Part shown: piece after piece, positions 23,707 through 35,272 of the stretch
How positions within the stretch are numbered: position 1 is the stretch's first letter
Layout of the letters: each line of letters opens with the position of its first letter
DNA from: Polytrichum commune
Lineage: Eukaryota > Streptophyta > Polytrichopsida > Polytrichales > Polytrichaceae
DNA length: 64,000 bases
Direction of reading: 5' to 3'
Assembly (NCBI GenBank): GCA_950295325.1
Contig: OX485803.1
Location: 57,797,554 to 57,861,553 of the forward strand
Notes under the pieces: model-generated
The model's input: only the letters and a program-made list of their open reading frames with translations
Told to the model about the DNA's origin: nothing
Databases searched by the model: none
Made by a program: the position numbers and the translations under genes

Positions 23707-26094
23707 CCACTGAATGGGTATGCAAAATTTATGACACATCCTGCAATCATAGCCCTCCAATGTTTTCCACCACAAGTTGCATCAAGTATGCAAAGATCAA
23801 CCGGTCAGCTTTCACAACAGGATTGACGACAATTAAGGATGTCCTGAAAGGCTTGACAATAATGCAAAAGCCAAATGCAAGTGCATCTGAAAATAGATTT
23901 CACATTGTTTCAGATTCTACATAATTTAGATGGAGGAACTGTCCCAATCCATTTTGATATTGGTGAGAATTCTGATGTTTGATTTTCTTATCACATTCTT
24001 TTACTTTTCATTGGTCACATGAATGAGATAAAACATTCCATTATCAATTTAATAAGGAGCACAATTGGGGTCTCACTCCTTGGTTGAACAACATCAAAGT
24101 CAAAGCTAGTGCAAGTGGAGCATAACATTTCTTTATTGCAATCATGTGTACAAGCTAAGAAATTCTACGTATTAGGATTGTCAATATTTAATGAAACATC
24201 ATATATTGATACTTGGTGTGTATCATAAGATGAGAGCATCTTTGTATATACAAGTCATTATTTGGGTCAGTACCATCATAATACCATATCGATACTAGTG
24301 GATATGAAGGTTCTTGCATGGTATATGTACCCAAATGGTATTTCCCCACAAAATCCTCAAATACTTGTACCAGTACCCAAAAAATGAAAAATTCACATTA
24401 TATACTCGAGTGATATCAAAAAAAGATGATACCAGTCCAACTTGATGTCAACATAAGGATATTCTAATCCAAGCTGGAATGCAGTAGTATAGGGAATGTA
24501 ATGTAGAATGTGTCTCATGGTTAACCCCTAAATGCTATTAGGATGTTCATACTAATTTGTAATTTGTCTTTCTACTGGATGATATGAAATCTTCATCAAA
24601 CTCTTCCCATGTTCTTTGTGTCCAAGTGTCAAGAAGAATAACCTTGAAAGACAACAAGCTATCACTATCTACCAAAATGTCACATCAGAATCTATATTTA
24701 CGTTGTAGAAGTTCAAAATACCGTATGTATGAGAGGCCCAAATCAGGTTCCAAAAGCATTTAGGTTTTAAAGGAGTGGGTTAAAGGATTCAGTCTACGCT
24801 CCCTGACCTGATTAAAAACACTTACAAAGTGGCTAAGTAGGCAGAAGTGGTCAGGAATGAGCACATTTTAAAGTTGTGCTTGATGACTAGAAGTACATTG
24901 GCAAAACTTGAGAGATCTAAGTTAATCCACCCCAATTTCCATGAAAACTAAAAGGCTACTCTGACCAGGTTCCAAGGATAGTAACTGCTTCAAGTGTGTA
25001 TTTGAAAGTCAAGCCTCTACCAAATCTTGTTTGCAACGATCACTTGGATAATCTCTTTCAATGCCCCCTGTAGGTATTAACGTCCTATTAATAGCATAAA
25101 CGCAATAATAGAGAAATATGGCTGTACATCATCAGAAAGTGCACACAATTACAAATTCAAAAACAAATACAGAAGTTTGAATGTCTGTGAAGCAAGATTG
25201 TTATGGATTGCATGTTACTTACAGCAGAATGGTCACTCAGACCTAAAGAGAGTATCAATGGCCTCGTCGACCCTCCTTTGCTGCATCCAGAATTTAAAAT
25301 AATCAACGTCTATATGTTCCTTCTAGGATATCTGATTTCTTTCAATGGGAACAGTATCTGGATTCACTGTGTGGCTGTTAAAAATTAGATCAGATTCATC
25401 CTGCCTTGTGAAGTCGTTTGATGACAACCAACCAGGTGAGAGGTGTGTAGGAATAGTGGAGTGAATAAGGTGTCATTTCAACAACATAAATCACTTAGAG
25501 CTTTCAGTTACCAGTTGGTCTATTGAGCATCTACCAGTGTTGGTCAATTATCAAATTTTTAATCCAATCATGGTAATAAATTGTGAAAATTACATAGTCA
25601 AATCATTTCCAGTTATGAATTTTGCTGGGCAAATGTTTATTTCGTAACTGTGGTTTTGATTATAGTTTAAGACTAATAGTTGATGGTTCCCCACCTCAGT
25701 TATCATTCTGAAACCATTATTTTGTTTCTTTTATTTTATTTTATTTCAAGTTTGAGTCATCATATTAAAATCATCCTCCTAGAATGATATCTTAATAGAA
25801 TGTAACAGATGATATCATGTTCAATATTGTACTGACTCTTGAAATTAGAGGTGTCTATTATTGACATTTGCATCTCCACAACTAGGAAGTTGTCAATAAC
25901 AACATTTTAGTTCAAGTTATCTATGGGATGGATATCAATATGTCAGTTCTTATGTTTTTTGAGACCTGTGGTTACCTACAATCCCAAACCGCATGATAAC
26001 CGTGTTGAAAACCCACCACAATGGACTGAAAGGGTTGCAAGAGAGTAATGTTATTAACAGCAGGCAGGTCACATAGTGTTTGAGAAGTGTGAAT
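23707..26094. other. Intergenic, no gene seen
   Basis: AT-rich sequence. Only short ORFs without family features are present, and I found no repeat with clear ends. Confidence 0.45.
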
Positions 26095-27371
26095 TTAAAA
26101 AGCATTCAACAAATAGGGTCGGGTGTAAGACCTGATTTGTTCAATGAGTTGGCGGGCACAAGCTACCATCAAGGGCTGCAACACACAAATTCTCTCAGTC
26201 TGGGAGACAATGACTTGGAATAAAAAGCACAAGATAAGGATGACAATTTCCTTAATTTCACAGCTCCTCAATGTCAAGTTTCTATTCCAATCACGGTTAT
26301 GATTTTTGAAAATTATGAAGTCAAACATTTCTGGTCATAATTACACAACACATGTAAAGAGGATGCAGAGACAAGGCACAACTTGCATGGATTACCTCGT
26401 CCCTCTTGCCCATGAGAATACTGACATTAAAAGTGGGTGCGGTCCCGTATCCCTCCTCTTTCCTGCACATTCCTTGCTTGAATTAAATTTTCAACCAACT
26501 CTTGAGGGAAAAAAATTCATTATGCATTGCTGCGTTGCAGTTCGATTAAGGTTTATGGGCCTTATGTGATCAGTCTTCTTCATCAGACGCCTATAATTGA
26601 GTGGTATATGGCAAAGCTTGTAGTTAAGAACATATCTCATTAGATAATGAGATGAGTTATGATGAGATTGGACTGTGCTCTCAAAATACAGACACCATGC
26701 ATTCAAGATTAAATAGTGACGCAATTTGGAGGGCCTACATTATCATGAAGTTTCACTTTGAACTCTTATAACTTATGCATCTCTACTCCAGTTTTGAAAC
26801 TTGAAATAACAATCTTCATGATTCACAAATTGCTACTCGGATGAGACAAATCCCAAGCCGAGCCGATCCAATCGGAGGGGGATCAAAAACATCAACGGAA
26901 AACCTCCATCAAGGATAAAAGCACTAAAATAAATAACCCAACAAGACGCCCCAACAACGTCGCACCTGGCATGAAGAAGAGTACCCATTTTTCCAATTTG
27001 CGTTACTATCACCTACAATGTACCCCAAATTTCATTGTTAGTATGTAGTTTGTATCATGCTGCAATTACATACAATTCAGTGCAATTCTCCATGAAGGTT
27101 GGGTGGAGTTAGTGACCTACCATGATGTGGTCGTCGTAACAACATTGAACCACTTCTGTTTTCTGACCCTGCATCATAACAGAGTCAAGTCAGACACATA
27201 TAAACCTCCACCGGCACAAAATCGTCGGTAATTATGAATGATAGTAAGAGAAGAATCGGATGCGGGAGGTGGATTTTGGACCTGAATTGTGGTAACAAGC
27301 TGCTTAGATGTCACTGGGAATCTCCTGGACGCCATCGCTGCTGGTTTTGAACAGCGATCACCAAATTCCAC
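26095..27371 (-). CDS. Possible small 5-exon gene of unknown function
   Basis: Proposed minus-strand exons: 27371-27206, 27168-27121, 26965-26938, 26462-26396 and 26175-26095. All are GT-AG with matching phases, totalling 390 nt, 129 residues and a stop. The N-terminus (MASRRFPVTSKQLVTTIQV, residues 13-31) is basic and hydroxylated like a mitochondrial targeting peptide. The C-terminal part (YGTAPTFNVSILMGKRDE, then PLMVACARQLIEQIRSYTR) looks genuinely coding. The 28-nt third exon is the weakest element and may be wrong; a different junction at 26457 would also keep the frame. No domain recognised. Confidence 0.45.
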
Positions 27372-28294
27372 ATGAAATTGCGAACAGAAGAAGTTCCTTC
27401 TTTTGAGTGAACACAGCTTCTTGCAAGCACTCGCACCAAACCCTAATTCTGGACATGTTCATCCAAATACAGTGTCTTCATCCATTTTCTGGAGATTTCA
27501 TCCACTTTGGATTTAGTAGTTTTATTGGTTCATTAGAAGAGAGGGACTTATACCATACGAGCGTACCTCTCATCCATCCAAACCTAAGATTTTCTGACCC
27601 CTTTTAGGGTTGTGCCCGATTTATTTTAAATGACTTGGACTCGATTAATTCAGGGTTTTTTGAATCAATCCCCTATCAAACCAACCAAAACTAGTAACCT
27701 CTAGGCTTCATATTACTTTAGGGTTTTAAGTTGGATGAATGAGAGGTATGTTGGTATGTGATAATTCTCTTTTTTCATTTCATTAGGGGTAATTTCATCT
27801 ATCAGAACAATTTACAATAAGGGTGTTCAATGTGTTGGTCGGAAGTCTTCATGAAGACTTGGGTAAAGTCCCGGGGCCTTGCGCCCATGTTAATTACACC
27901 TTGACTAGAAAATTAACGTGGCCCACGCTAATTACTTCAACAATAATTTTCCACCCACACTAATAAAGATATTTATGTGGTTACACATGAAGTGATTGAG
28001 TTTGAGAAATAACCAACTGAGATTTGTATTAAAATCAGTAAATTAGGATAAATTGTTGCAGAAGGAGCCAATTAACAAGAATAACGTTAAGTTTGAGAAA
28101 TAGCCGGTTTTGGTATAGGCAATGCAGATTGAGCGGCAATTTTTTTCTAGGTCTGCATTTGTATCATGAATGGAGACCACTTTTCGTTCCTGGATGCAAA
28201 TGTGGATCCAGGAATTATTGGAGTTGTTCTTAGTGCACGGTATGAGATGCCCATTTGACCCAAAACCCTAAAACTTTGGCTGTGTCTAAACTAA
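27372..28294. other. Intergenic with hAT-A fragments
   Basis: Promoter side of the small minus-strand gene. Pieces resembling hAT family A (GAGTTTGAGAAATAACC near 28000, and a variant near 28090) are present without ends. Confidence 0.4.
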
Positions 28295-28877
28295 GGGCCA
28301 CTTTACACTAGGAGTCAAGGCCATAAAATCTTGGGGCCAACTTACCCAATATTTGAGTTCTTTTGAAGCTCGAGCCCACCTCAAGTAAACAATAAAAAAC
28401 AAATATCCTAGGGGCCAAGGAACACTAATGTAAAGCCCTAGGGGCTAAGGGTTAGAGGCCAAGGCTTGAAAATTTCATATGCCTCATTGCATCTTTCACT
28501 TATTCTCTTAGGGCTTTTCACGTTTTGAGGTTTGTTTCACCTCTTGAGCTTCAGGGTTTTGTGTGTGCACTATAAATTCCCATAGATATAAAATCTTGGT
28601 GGCTCTAGTGTTTTTCATGGCCATTTGACACATCATAACGGTTGTAGTAGCTGTACAACAACTTGCCATTGGTGACCACTATGGAGCTATGACGATGATG
28701 CTTGCCATGGTCATTGAGGGCAATGAACCACGAGAACGTAGAACTTGGATGTACGAGAGAGCTTGTGGATACATGGAGAAACAATTGATGAGTAGTTATT
28801 CAACTTGAATGTTCAAGCAACGAACAAGGTTGAATCCATAAACTTTTACATATTTATGTTGAATTGTTGTACATTCT

Positions 28878-29015
28878 TTGAGAGAATCAGATTCTCATAT
28901 GCGAGCTTGTATTCCAGTAGAGACACGTGTAACTATAGCACTAGGTCGATTAGGAAATAGTAATACACTACACATGTGTGGCGAGGTTTTTGGAGTGGCA
29001 GAAAATACAACTTCT
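28878..29015 (+). pseudogene. Harbinger transposase, N-terminal half (helix-turn-helix region)
   Basis: The frame reads CIPVETRVTIALGRLGN and then GEVFGVAENTTS. This is the conserved block of PIF/Harbinger transposases in which an I-P-V-E-x-R-V-A-I-A-L helix leads to a G-x-x-F-G-V-x-x-S-T-V helix-turn-helix. The frame is cut at the border of the 29016-32776 insertion and resumes in frame at 32781 when one copy of the 4-bp duplication is discounted. The region further 5' is degenerate. Confidence 0.75.
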
Positions 29016-29551
29016 AACACCGGTTTCGTTAAAAGTGCACATAAGCATGTGCATTTTTTTGGGGGATTATTTTTTAATATTTTATTCTCAACTTTTGGAA
29101 TGATTGCGCAATAAATTCGTACTTTGATACAAATACTTTTAAATATTATTAGTTTCAAATAATTCCAAGACAAGGCTTATACACTATATGACCATCATAT
29201 TTATATTGTGTTTCACTTTTTGAATAAAAAAAATTTAGATTATGAAATAAATCAAAGGAATAAAACACATTCATTTGTGCATAGCTTAATATACATTATT
29301 TATAAACTTAATGAAAAGTGCAACACATACACCTCACCTTTAGACCAAACACATGAAAATAAATTGAAACTAAGTGACACAACACTTGCTTCACCATAGA
29401 AGTAATAATATTGAAGTAGATGGTTCCAAAAAAAATAACGACATATTTGTGTCATCTTATATTGAAATATCAATATATAACATAACAAACATTTTTCTTT
29501 TCAAACTATATATATTTATATAATAAAATACAAATCTGAACTAAAATCATT

Positions 29552-29899
29552 TTAACCATCCAAAGAGTCTAAACCTAAACCTAAAGAAAACATATTTTTT
29601 CGTACATATGGATGTACCAATGCATATTCTTTAAACTTTGTTGCTCCAAGTATACTAGCATTTACTTCAAGTTCTTCATCATGATTGTGTCCAAAACTTC
29701 GTTCAACATATTTGTATTTAAGAAGATCTTGTGTATAGGCATGAATAACAATTTTTTGAACAATTTCTTCTTTGGACCATGTTTTAGAACACCATACTTT
29801 GTTCTCTATCCACAGATAAGTAGAAATCTTTAGGAGCATATGCTTGTCATTGCGTATGAGAAACCATCCATAATCCTTAAAAGCATTCGAAGGATTCAA
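29552..29899 (-). CDS. Unidentified ORF in the 3.76-kb element
   Basis: 115 residues from ATG in very AT-rich DNA. Segments such as CSKTWSKEEIVQKIVIHAYT and KYVERSFGHNHDEELEV look coding. No domain recognised. It may be a decayed remnant of the element's own gene. Confidence 0.3.
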   Translation of the reverse strand: MNPSNAFKDYGWFLIRNDKHMLLKISTYLWIENKVWCSKTWSKEEIVQKIVIHAYTQDLLKYKYVERSFGHNHDEELEVNASILGATKFKEYALVHPYVRKNMFSLGLGLDSLDG

Positions 29900-30062
29900 A
29901 TGTTTATTGGGGGGGCCCTAGAAGGCCCACCCCCCTTGTCCCGCATGATATCACCTCCAACCTCACTTCATTCAAGCACACATAAACCATTTTAAAGACA
30001 TAAAAATATCTTCTAAACACATTATGTTTTAAGCAATCACAACAAAAATCGATTTTCTCACT

Positions 30063-30967
30063 AAGGATGAAGCATGTGCCTCACCTCTAAACACAACCTT
30101 AAGGAGAAATTTAGATTTATCAAGGAGGTGAGGCATGTGCCTCACATTTAAACATAACCTTAGGGAGAAATTCATATTTCTCAAGAAGGGTGAACCATGT
30201 GCCCCACCCGAAAAAAACAAATTCAAAACATAGAATTTTGTTTCATAAGGGTGAGCCATGTGCCTCACCTTTAAGCACAATCTTAAGGAGAAATTCAGAT
30301 TTCTCAAGGAGATGAGGCATGTGTCTCACCCCAAAAAAACAAATTCAAAACATAGAATTTTGTTTCATAAGGGTGAGGCATATGCCTCACCTCTAAGCAT
30401 AACCTTAGGGAAAAATTCAGATTTCTCAAGGAGAGTGAGGCATGTGCCCCACCCGAAAAAAAATTAAAAACATAGAATTTTGTTTCATAAGCATGAGACA
30501 TGTGCCTCACCTCTAAGCACAACCTTAAGGAGAAATTCAGATTTTTCAAGGAGGTGAGGCATGTACCTCACAAAAAAAAAACAAATTCAAAATATAGAAT
30601 TTTGTTTCATAAGGGCATGGCATGTGTCTTACATCTAAGCACAAGCTTAAGGAGAAATTCAGATTTTTCAAGCAGGGTGAGGCATGTGTCTCACCCCAGA
30701 AAAAGAAATTCAAAACTTAGAATTTTGTTTTATAAAGGTGAGGCATGTGCGTCACCTCTAAGCACAAGCTTAAGAAGAAATTCAGATTTCTCAAGGAAGG
30801 TGAGGGATATGTCTCGCCCAAAAAAAAACATTCAAAAAATTTAGAATTTTGTTTCATAAGAGTGAGGCATGTGCCTCACCTCTAAGCACAAGCTTAAGGA
30901 GAAATTCACATTTTTCAAGGAGGGTGAGGCATGTGCTTCTTCCCAAAAAAAAAAATTCAAAACATTT
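30063..30967. repeat. Tandem array 1: about 7.5 units of roughly 120 bp with palindromes
   Basis: Each unit contains a GTGAGGCATGTGCCTCACC-type near-palindrome, CTAAGCACAACCTTAAGGAG, AAATTCAGATTTCTCAAGGA, a second palindrome copy, an A-run, and CAAAACATAGAATTTTGTTT. The last is itself a partial foldback around AGAATTTTG. Units start near 30243, 30371, 30494, 30610, 30739 and 30862, with partial units before. ORFs on both strands here are only translations of the repeat. Confidence 0.9.
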
Positions 30968-31599
30968 GCCTCAACTTGCCTCAACTTAAAAGGAAGAGAA
31001 GTGATATAATATTTTGTAATCAAGAATGAAGAAAACAAAATTCAGCTATACGGATGAGTAATACCAATTTTGAAGGGTTATATAAGGGTAAACATCATAT
31101 ATTCCAGAGTTTGAAAAATGAGGATGAGGCATTTATTACGAAAATTTCATAGTATGAACTACATGTACTAAGTATACTATAATCTTTTGTAATAATTAAT
31201 AAATTGTGTTATTTTGAAAAACGAAATTAGATTTAGATCTGAATCCCAAAAAATTGAAGAGTTAAACAATTACATGAATGGGGTGTTGAATTGAAGTACA
31301 TTCTGAATAAAGTTGAAAATAAGCTTAAAATATGTAAAATACGATGATATTTGAATATTAAATAAGAGTTGGTGTTAAAGCGCCTATATAAGTTGAAAGT
31401 AGAGTCGAAGATCAGTTGAGCTGCAAATGAAAACATTAGAGTTATTGGAGAGTGGATTGAACGCAATAAGATGATAGAGAGGTGAAGGATAAAAAATTGC
31501 AGCAATAGCTTAGACGGTGTAGTACTAGAAAAACTTCTGAACTTTTGAGGTATAATAATTAGAAGAAGGAGTGAAGAGGTACCATCGGAGAGAAACAAG

Positions 31600-31745
31600 A
31601 AGGTGTTGGAGTAAGAGTGTTAGGAGTAAGAGGCGCCGAAGTAGATCCGTGTTTGAGAAGAGCGGCGGTGGAGAAGAGCGGCGTTGGAAAAGAGGGGCGG
31701 CTAAAAAACTTGACCTAACCCTAAGCGGCGTTTTAGGGTTTAGGG
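31600..31745 (-). promoter_or_regulatory. 5'-UTR-like segment with telo-box, in the 3.76-kb element
   Basis: On the minus strand this reads CCCTAAACCCTAAAACGCCG and then C/T-rich sequence with GCCGCTCTTCTCC repeats, resembling plant 5' leader DNA. It is GC-richer than its surroundings. It may be the element's own promoter, or a captured host leader. No convincing ORF follows. Confidence 0.35.
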
Positions 31746-31998
31746 TAAACGTTTATTTTTTAATTTTATATGTGTGGACAAACTTTGTATTGGTCTATCA
31801 TGCACATATTTAAGAAGTTACACTTGAATTTTTTTAGGTGGGCCGGTGGCATTATTCTACTCATACCTACTCATTATTTAGTTTTTTGGAAATAAAATAG
31901 AATTTCTATAAATATTTAATCTAATATATAAATATTATAAATATAACTTCAAAAAATAATTTATTATAATATATATTATAAAAAACAAGATTTAAAGG

Positions 31999-32515
31999 GG
32001 TGAGGCATATGCCACACATTGTGGAGCCGTAATTAGTTTTTATTCAAGTTTTAAGGGGGTGGGGCATATGCCTCACCTTGTCAAGCAATAATTAGTTTTT
32101 TTTCAAGTTTTAAGGGGGTGGGGCATATGCCTCACCTTGTGAAGCAGTAATTAGTTTTTTTTTCAAGTTTTAAGGGGGTGGGACATATGCCTCACCTTGT
32201 GAAGCAATAATTAGTTTTTTTTTTCAAGTTTTAAGGGGGTGTGGCATATGCCTCACCTTGTGAAGCAGTAATTAGTTTTTTTTCAAGTTTTAAGGGGGTG
32301 GGGCATATGCCTCACCTTGTGAAGCAATAATTAGTTTTTTTTTTTCAAGTTTTAAGGGGGTGTGGCATATGCCTCACCTTGTAAAGCAATAATTAGTTTT
32401 TTTCCAAGTTTTAAGGGGGTGGGGCATATGCCTCACCTTGTGAAGCCGTAATTGGTTTTCTTAAGATTTATAGGGGTGAGGCATATGTTACACCTTGTGG
32501 AGCCGTAATTGGTTT
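31999..32515. repeat. Tandem array 2: nine units of about 60 bp with a palindrome
   Basis: The unit is GGGGCATATGCCTCACCTTG, then TGAAGCAATAATTAG, a T-run of 6-11, and CAAGTTTTAAGGGGGTG. The central GGCATATGCC is a perfect palindrome, and the 18-bp GTGAGGCATATGCCTCAC form is nearly so. Units start near 32000, 32058, 32118, 32178, 32239, 32298, 32361, 32420 and 32475. Units 2-8 are almost identical, so the array is recent; the two outer units are diverged. Confidence 0.92.
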
Positions 32516-32776
32516 TTATTTTATAATTATACATAACTCCCATAAAATGAATTCCCCATCTTATTGTAGGATGAAGTCTTTTTACAAAAATCATCAAATT
32601 ATAATTTGATTAATGACCAAGAACATTGACCTAAATGTACCCATATTTATTAAAAAATTATTTATAGCCAATACAATTATAATATGGTCGTATTTTCATT
32701 GAAATCTATGCGTTTGCAATAATTTGTTCATGTGCACTTTTACATATTGAATTGCATTTTTAACGAAACCGGTGTT

Positions 32777-33735
32777 TTCTATTTTCATTAGAAGTTTTTG
32801 TGTATTCATTAGAAAACCTTTAGTATTTGAAAAACCCAATAGTCAAAGTATAAAAAGAATGACGACATAATTTAAAGCATTGCAAGGATCTCTATATATT
32901 ATTGGAGCTATAGATGGCAGTTACATATCTATAATTGCTAATAAATTTGATCCAACATCTTACTATTGTCGTAAATTTTTTTATTTAGTTTAATTTAAAG
33001 AACTCAAATTGAAAAATTTTGGTTCTATGATTTTAGATGGCCATGACGTTGTCATGATTGGATATTGTTTCAACGAACTGAAATCGGAAAATAATAATAG
33101 GAGATGTACTTTTACCTTACAAATTGATTGGAAATGCGGCCTATCCCATGAGTCTCTGGTTTTATTCTCCATTCAAAGGTGAGAATGATGGTCTATCAAG
33201 ACTAAAAACTTACTAAAATTTCATCCAATCTAGTACGCGATTGACAGTTGAAAGAACGTTTGAAATACTAAAATGATGATGGAGAATTCTATAAAAAAGA
33301 ATGGATATTCCATTGAGACATCTCTTGGACTTGGTCACTACTTTGTTGTATCTATACAACCTATGCATTATATATGAAGATGCATTTGATTTAGACTAGG
33401 CAAAAGAAGCTGAAAATTTGATGCAAAATGAAGCAAACAACATCTTTAGAAATTTGAAGCTATTGATATATTTCATGTTGCTGAAAGTGTAATAAAAGAT
33501 ATGCGAAAGTCACAACATCTTGATATTACTTAAAAAATGGAGATAGATTTCTATGAAGAAACAACACGAATGATGAAGAAATTGAAAATAGAGCAGAAAG
33601 TAGAAAAAAACGAAGAGACTAGAATAAAAAAATTACTACAAGAAGCCAGTTGTGTTCATGAATTACTTGCATAAATGTTTTATATAGCAAAGTTGAGGAA
33701 GAAAAATAAGACTATTTTTCCTAGTACATCATATT
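32777..33735 (+). pseudogene. Harbinger transposase, catalytic half (relic)
   Basis: Conserved blocks in order: IRKPLVFEKPNSQSIKRM, then YIIGAIDGSYISI (first catalytic Asp) with DPTSYYCRKFF, the degenerate D-x-F region, NAAYPMSLWFYSPFKGE, and TVERTFEILK followed by RHLLDLVTTLLYLYNLC. These are hallmarks of the DDE_4 transposase of PIF/Harbinger elements. Stops and frameshifts interrupt it (for example a TAA before FKALQG and one in FYLV), so it is inactive. Confidence 0.85.
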
Positions 33736-34059
33736 CGGATAATGATTGACTAAATTGATGTCACAATTTATCTATGAGTTTTTTTATTTGACGATCAACT
33801 ATCCCTAATAAAACATTAGTTTTTTTTTAGAATTTCTAACCATACTAGTATTGTTTTCAATATATGGCTTGATCACGGAATGATTTCTTACTATTATTCA
33901 AAACAAATTTTGAGGTTGGTTCTGATGTAGGCTCACTATCCAAAAAATCAATGTTTTCATCTTGTGTAGCTGGAGTGGTTGGTTGGTCAAAACACTAGAA
34001 AAAAAATGAACATTATTGTGGAATAAAATATGAACAAATTGAGTAATTTTTTACTTGAT

Positions 34060-34200
34060 ACAATGATGACTTGGTGGTTAGCCTACTCTCTCCACCCAAA
34101 AGAACTGGGTTCTATCCACCGTGATAATACCACCACATAGCGGTGTTGAAGCCACACCACACACTTGCAAATGGGGAGAAAGGAGGACAAATAGACAACA
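34060..34200 (+). repeat. Possible tRNA-derived SINE fragment
   Basis: ACTTGGTGGTTAGCCTACTC resembles a Pol III A box and GGGTTCTATCC, about 40 bp on, a B box. The spacing is tRNA-like. Neither end is defined. Confidence 0.35.
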
Positions 34201-34339
34201 ATTAAAGGCCAAGGCCTTTGAAAACCCCAATTGACCTAATTTGAATATGATTTTTTCATTTATTAGGGTTTTATTTTATGGACTTTTGCAAATGTGAAGC
34301 ATTGGAATATAAACAAATTATAGAGAATTACCTTGTTTT

Positions 34340-34810
34340 TTTTGCATTCTTCACAAAATATGGTATTATTTCACCTCGCAAAGTAATGCTTCCACATCAG
34401 AATCTCTCCAATTTTTTGAAACTCCAAATTCTCTATCTTCTTCATGCTTCTCTTTCGATGTTGTTTTCTTGGATTTTATTGCTTTTGTTGGAACCTTCGT
34501 ATGTGGAGCTTGTTTTCATTTTGTTGAAGATCCTCCATCAACAATCTGGACGTCTACATCATCATCTAGGGTTTCTATGGCTATAATATTTTTCTTTTGC
34601 ATTGCAATTTTTTTCAACAACTTTTGTAGGTTCAGTGATCGCATTGAATTGATCATGAGTGTTTGACACTGAAAAAGACAAGTCTGATATTCTTGCTATA
34701 ATAGTGCATAATGGTTGAAATGCGTGAGGTCCTACACTAGACATGCCTCTCTCTTGCAAATCGGGTGACCCATCAATGATCCTTGCGGCATATTGCAATG
34801 AGCTATCCAT
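34340..34810 (-). pseudogene. Myb/SANT-like second ORF of Harbinger element (relic)
   Basis: On the minus strand the frame starts MDSSLQYAARIIDGSPDLQE. After frame breaks come VDVQIVDGGSS and then KNWRDSDVEALLCEVK, the W-x-x-x-D/E-x-x-x-L-L pattern of the Myb/SANT-like protein that accompanies PIF/Harbinger transposases and helps bring them to the element ends. It is convergent with the transposase. Several stops make it a pseudogene. The assignment rests on one motif plus context. Confidence 0.55.
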
Positions 34811-35272
34811 TCTACAAGCGAACAATCATACACAGACAAAGCAAGAGCAAGAAACAAGAAGTGAAGAAGAAAATGATAAGTGGGGATCAAAAGTGTAAAG
34901 GGTTTAGGTGTGGAGTCGATATTCATTTGATCCAACGGTGGAGATCAAATGCAAAAAAATAAAAATAAAAATAAATTTGTGAACTCGTTGGCCCCAAGGC
35001 CCTTTGTTGGCCCCCCAACCCATGAGGGTTCCTTTTGTGCCTTGGGGGCCATCTCAAGGCCAACATTTTATAGATTAAAAAATTCAATTAATTGTTGGCC
35101 TTGACTCCTAGTTTAAAGCTCTTCGGGGTTGGAATTCACGTCGGTCTCCTCCGGAGACCAAAGTTTATCTTCTTCTTTTTCTTCTTCGGGGTTGGCCTTA
35201 AGCTGTCAACCAATGGGATCGCGAGATATCTCTTGGCCGTTGGCCTCGACTCCTAGTGTAAAGTGGGCCTAA

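Larger units (their letters stand above)
29016..32776. mobile_element. Unclassified 3.76-kb DNA element inserted in Harbinger transposase
   Basis: Perfect 19-bp terminal inverted repeats, AACACCGGTTTCGTTAAAA, at 29016-29034 and 32758-32776. TTCT (29012-29015, 32777-32780) is a 4-bp target duplication. GTGCAC motifs lie near both ends. Inside, in order: an unidentified minus-strand ORF (29552-29899), tandem array 1 (about 120-bp units), a central stretch with a 5'-UTR-like segment, and tandem array 2 (about 60-bp units). Both arrays centre on the palindrome GTGAGGCATATGCCTCAC. The ends and the 4-bp duplication do not match a superfamily I know, and no transposase is recognised, so it is probably non-autonomous. 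Confidence 0.8.
28295..35269. mobile_element. Large PIF/Harbinger element with nested insertion (7.0 kb)
   Basis: Left end GGGCCACTTTACACTAGG at 28295; right end on the other strand GGCCCACTTTACACTAGG at 35269. TAA is duplicated at 28292-28294 and 35270-35272, and the ends match for about 30 bp. Inside are a plus-strand DDE_4-type transposase relic in two halves (28878-29015 and 32777-33735) and a convergent minus-strand Myb/SANT-like relic (34340-34810), the usual two-gene PIF/Harbinger layout. A separate 3.76-kb element splits the transposase. Another terminus-like sequence near 35097-35120 suggests a further nested or duplicated end. Confidence 0.88.

Noticed and set aside
30258-31038. Several 65-114-codon ORFs on both strands
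   Set aside because: They are translations of the 120-bp tandem repeat in different frames and carry no independent coding signal.
31999-32515. Regular palindromic repeats resembling a CRISPR array
   Set aside because: The spacers are almost identical from unit to unit, and the setting is a plant transposon, so this is an ordinary tandem array.
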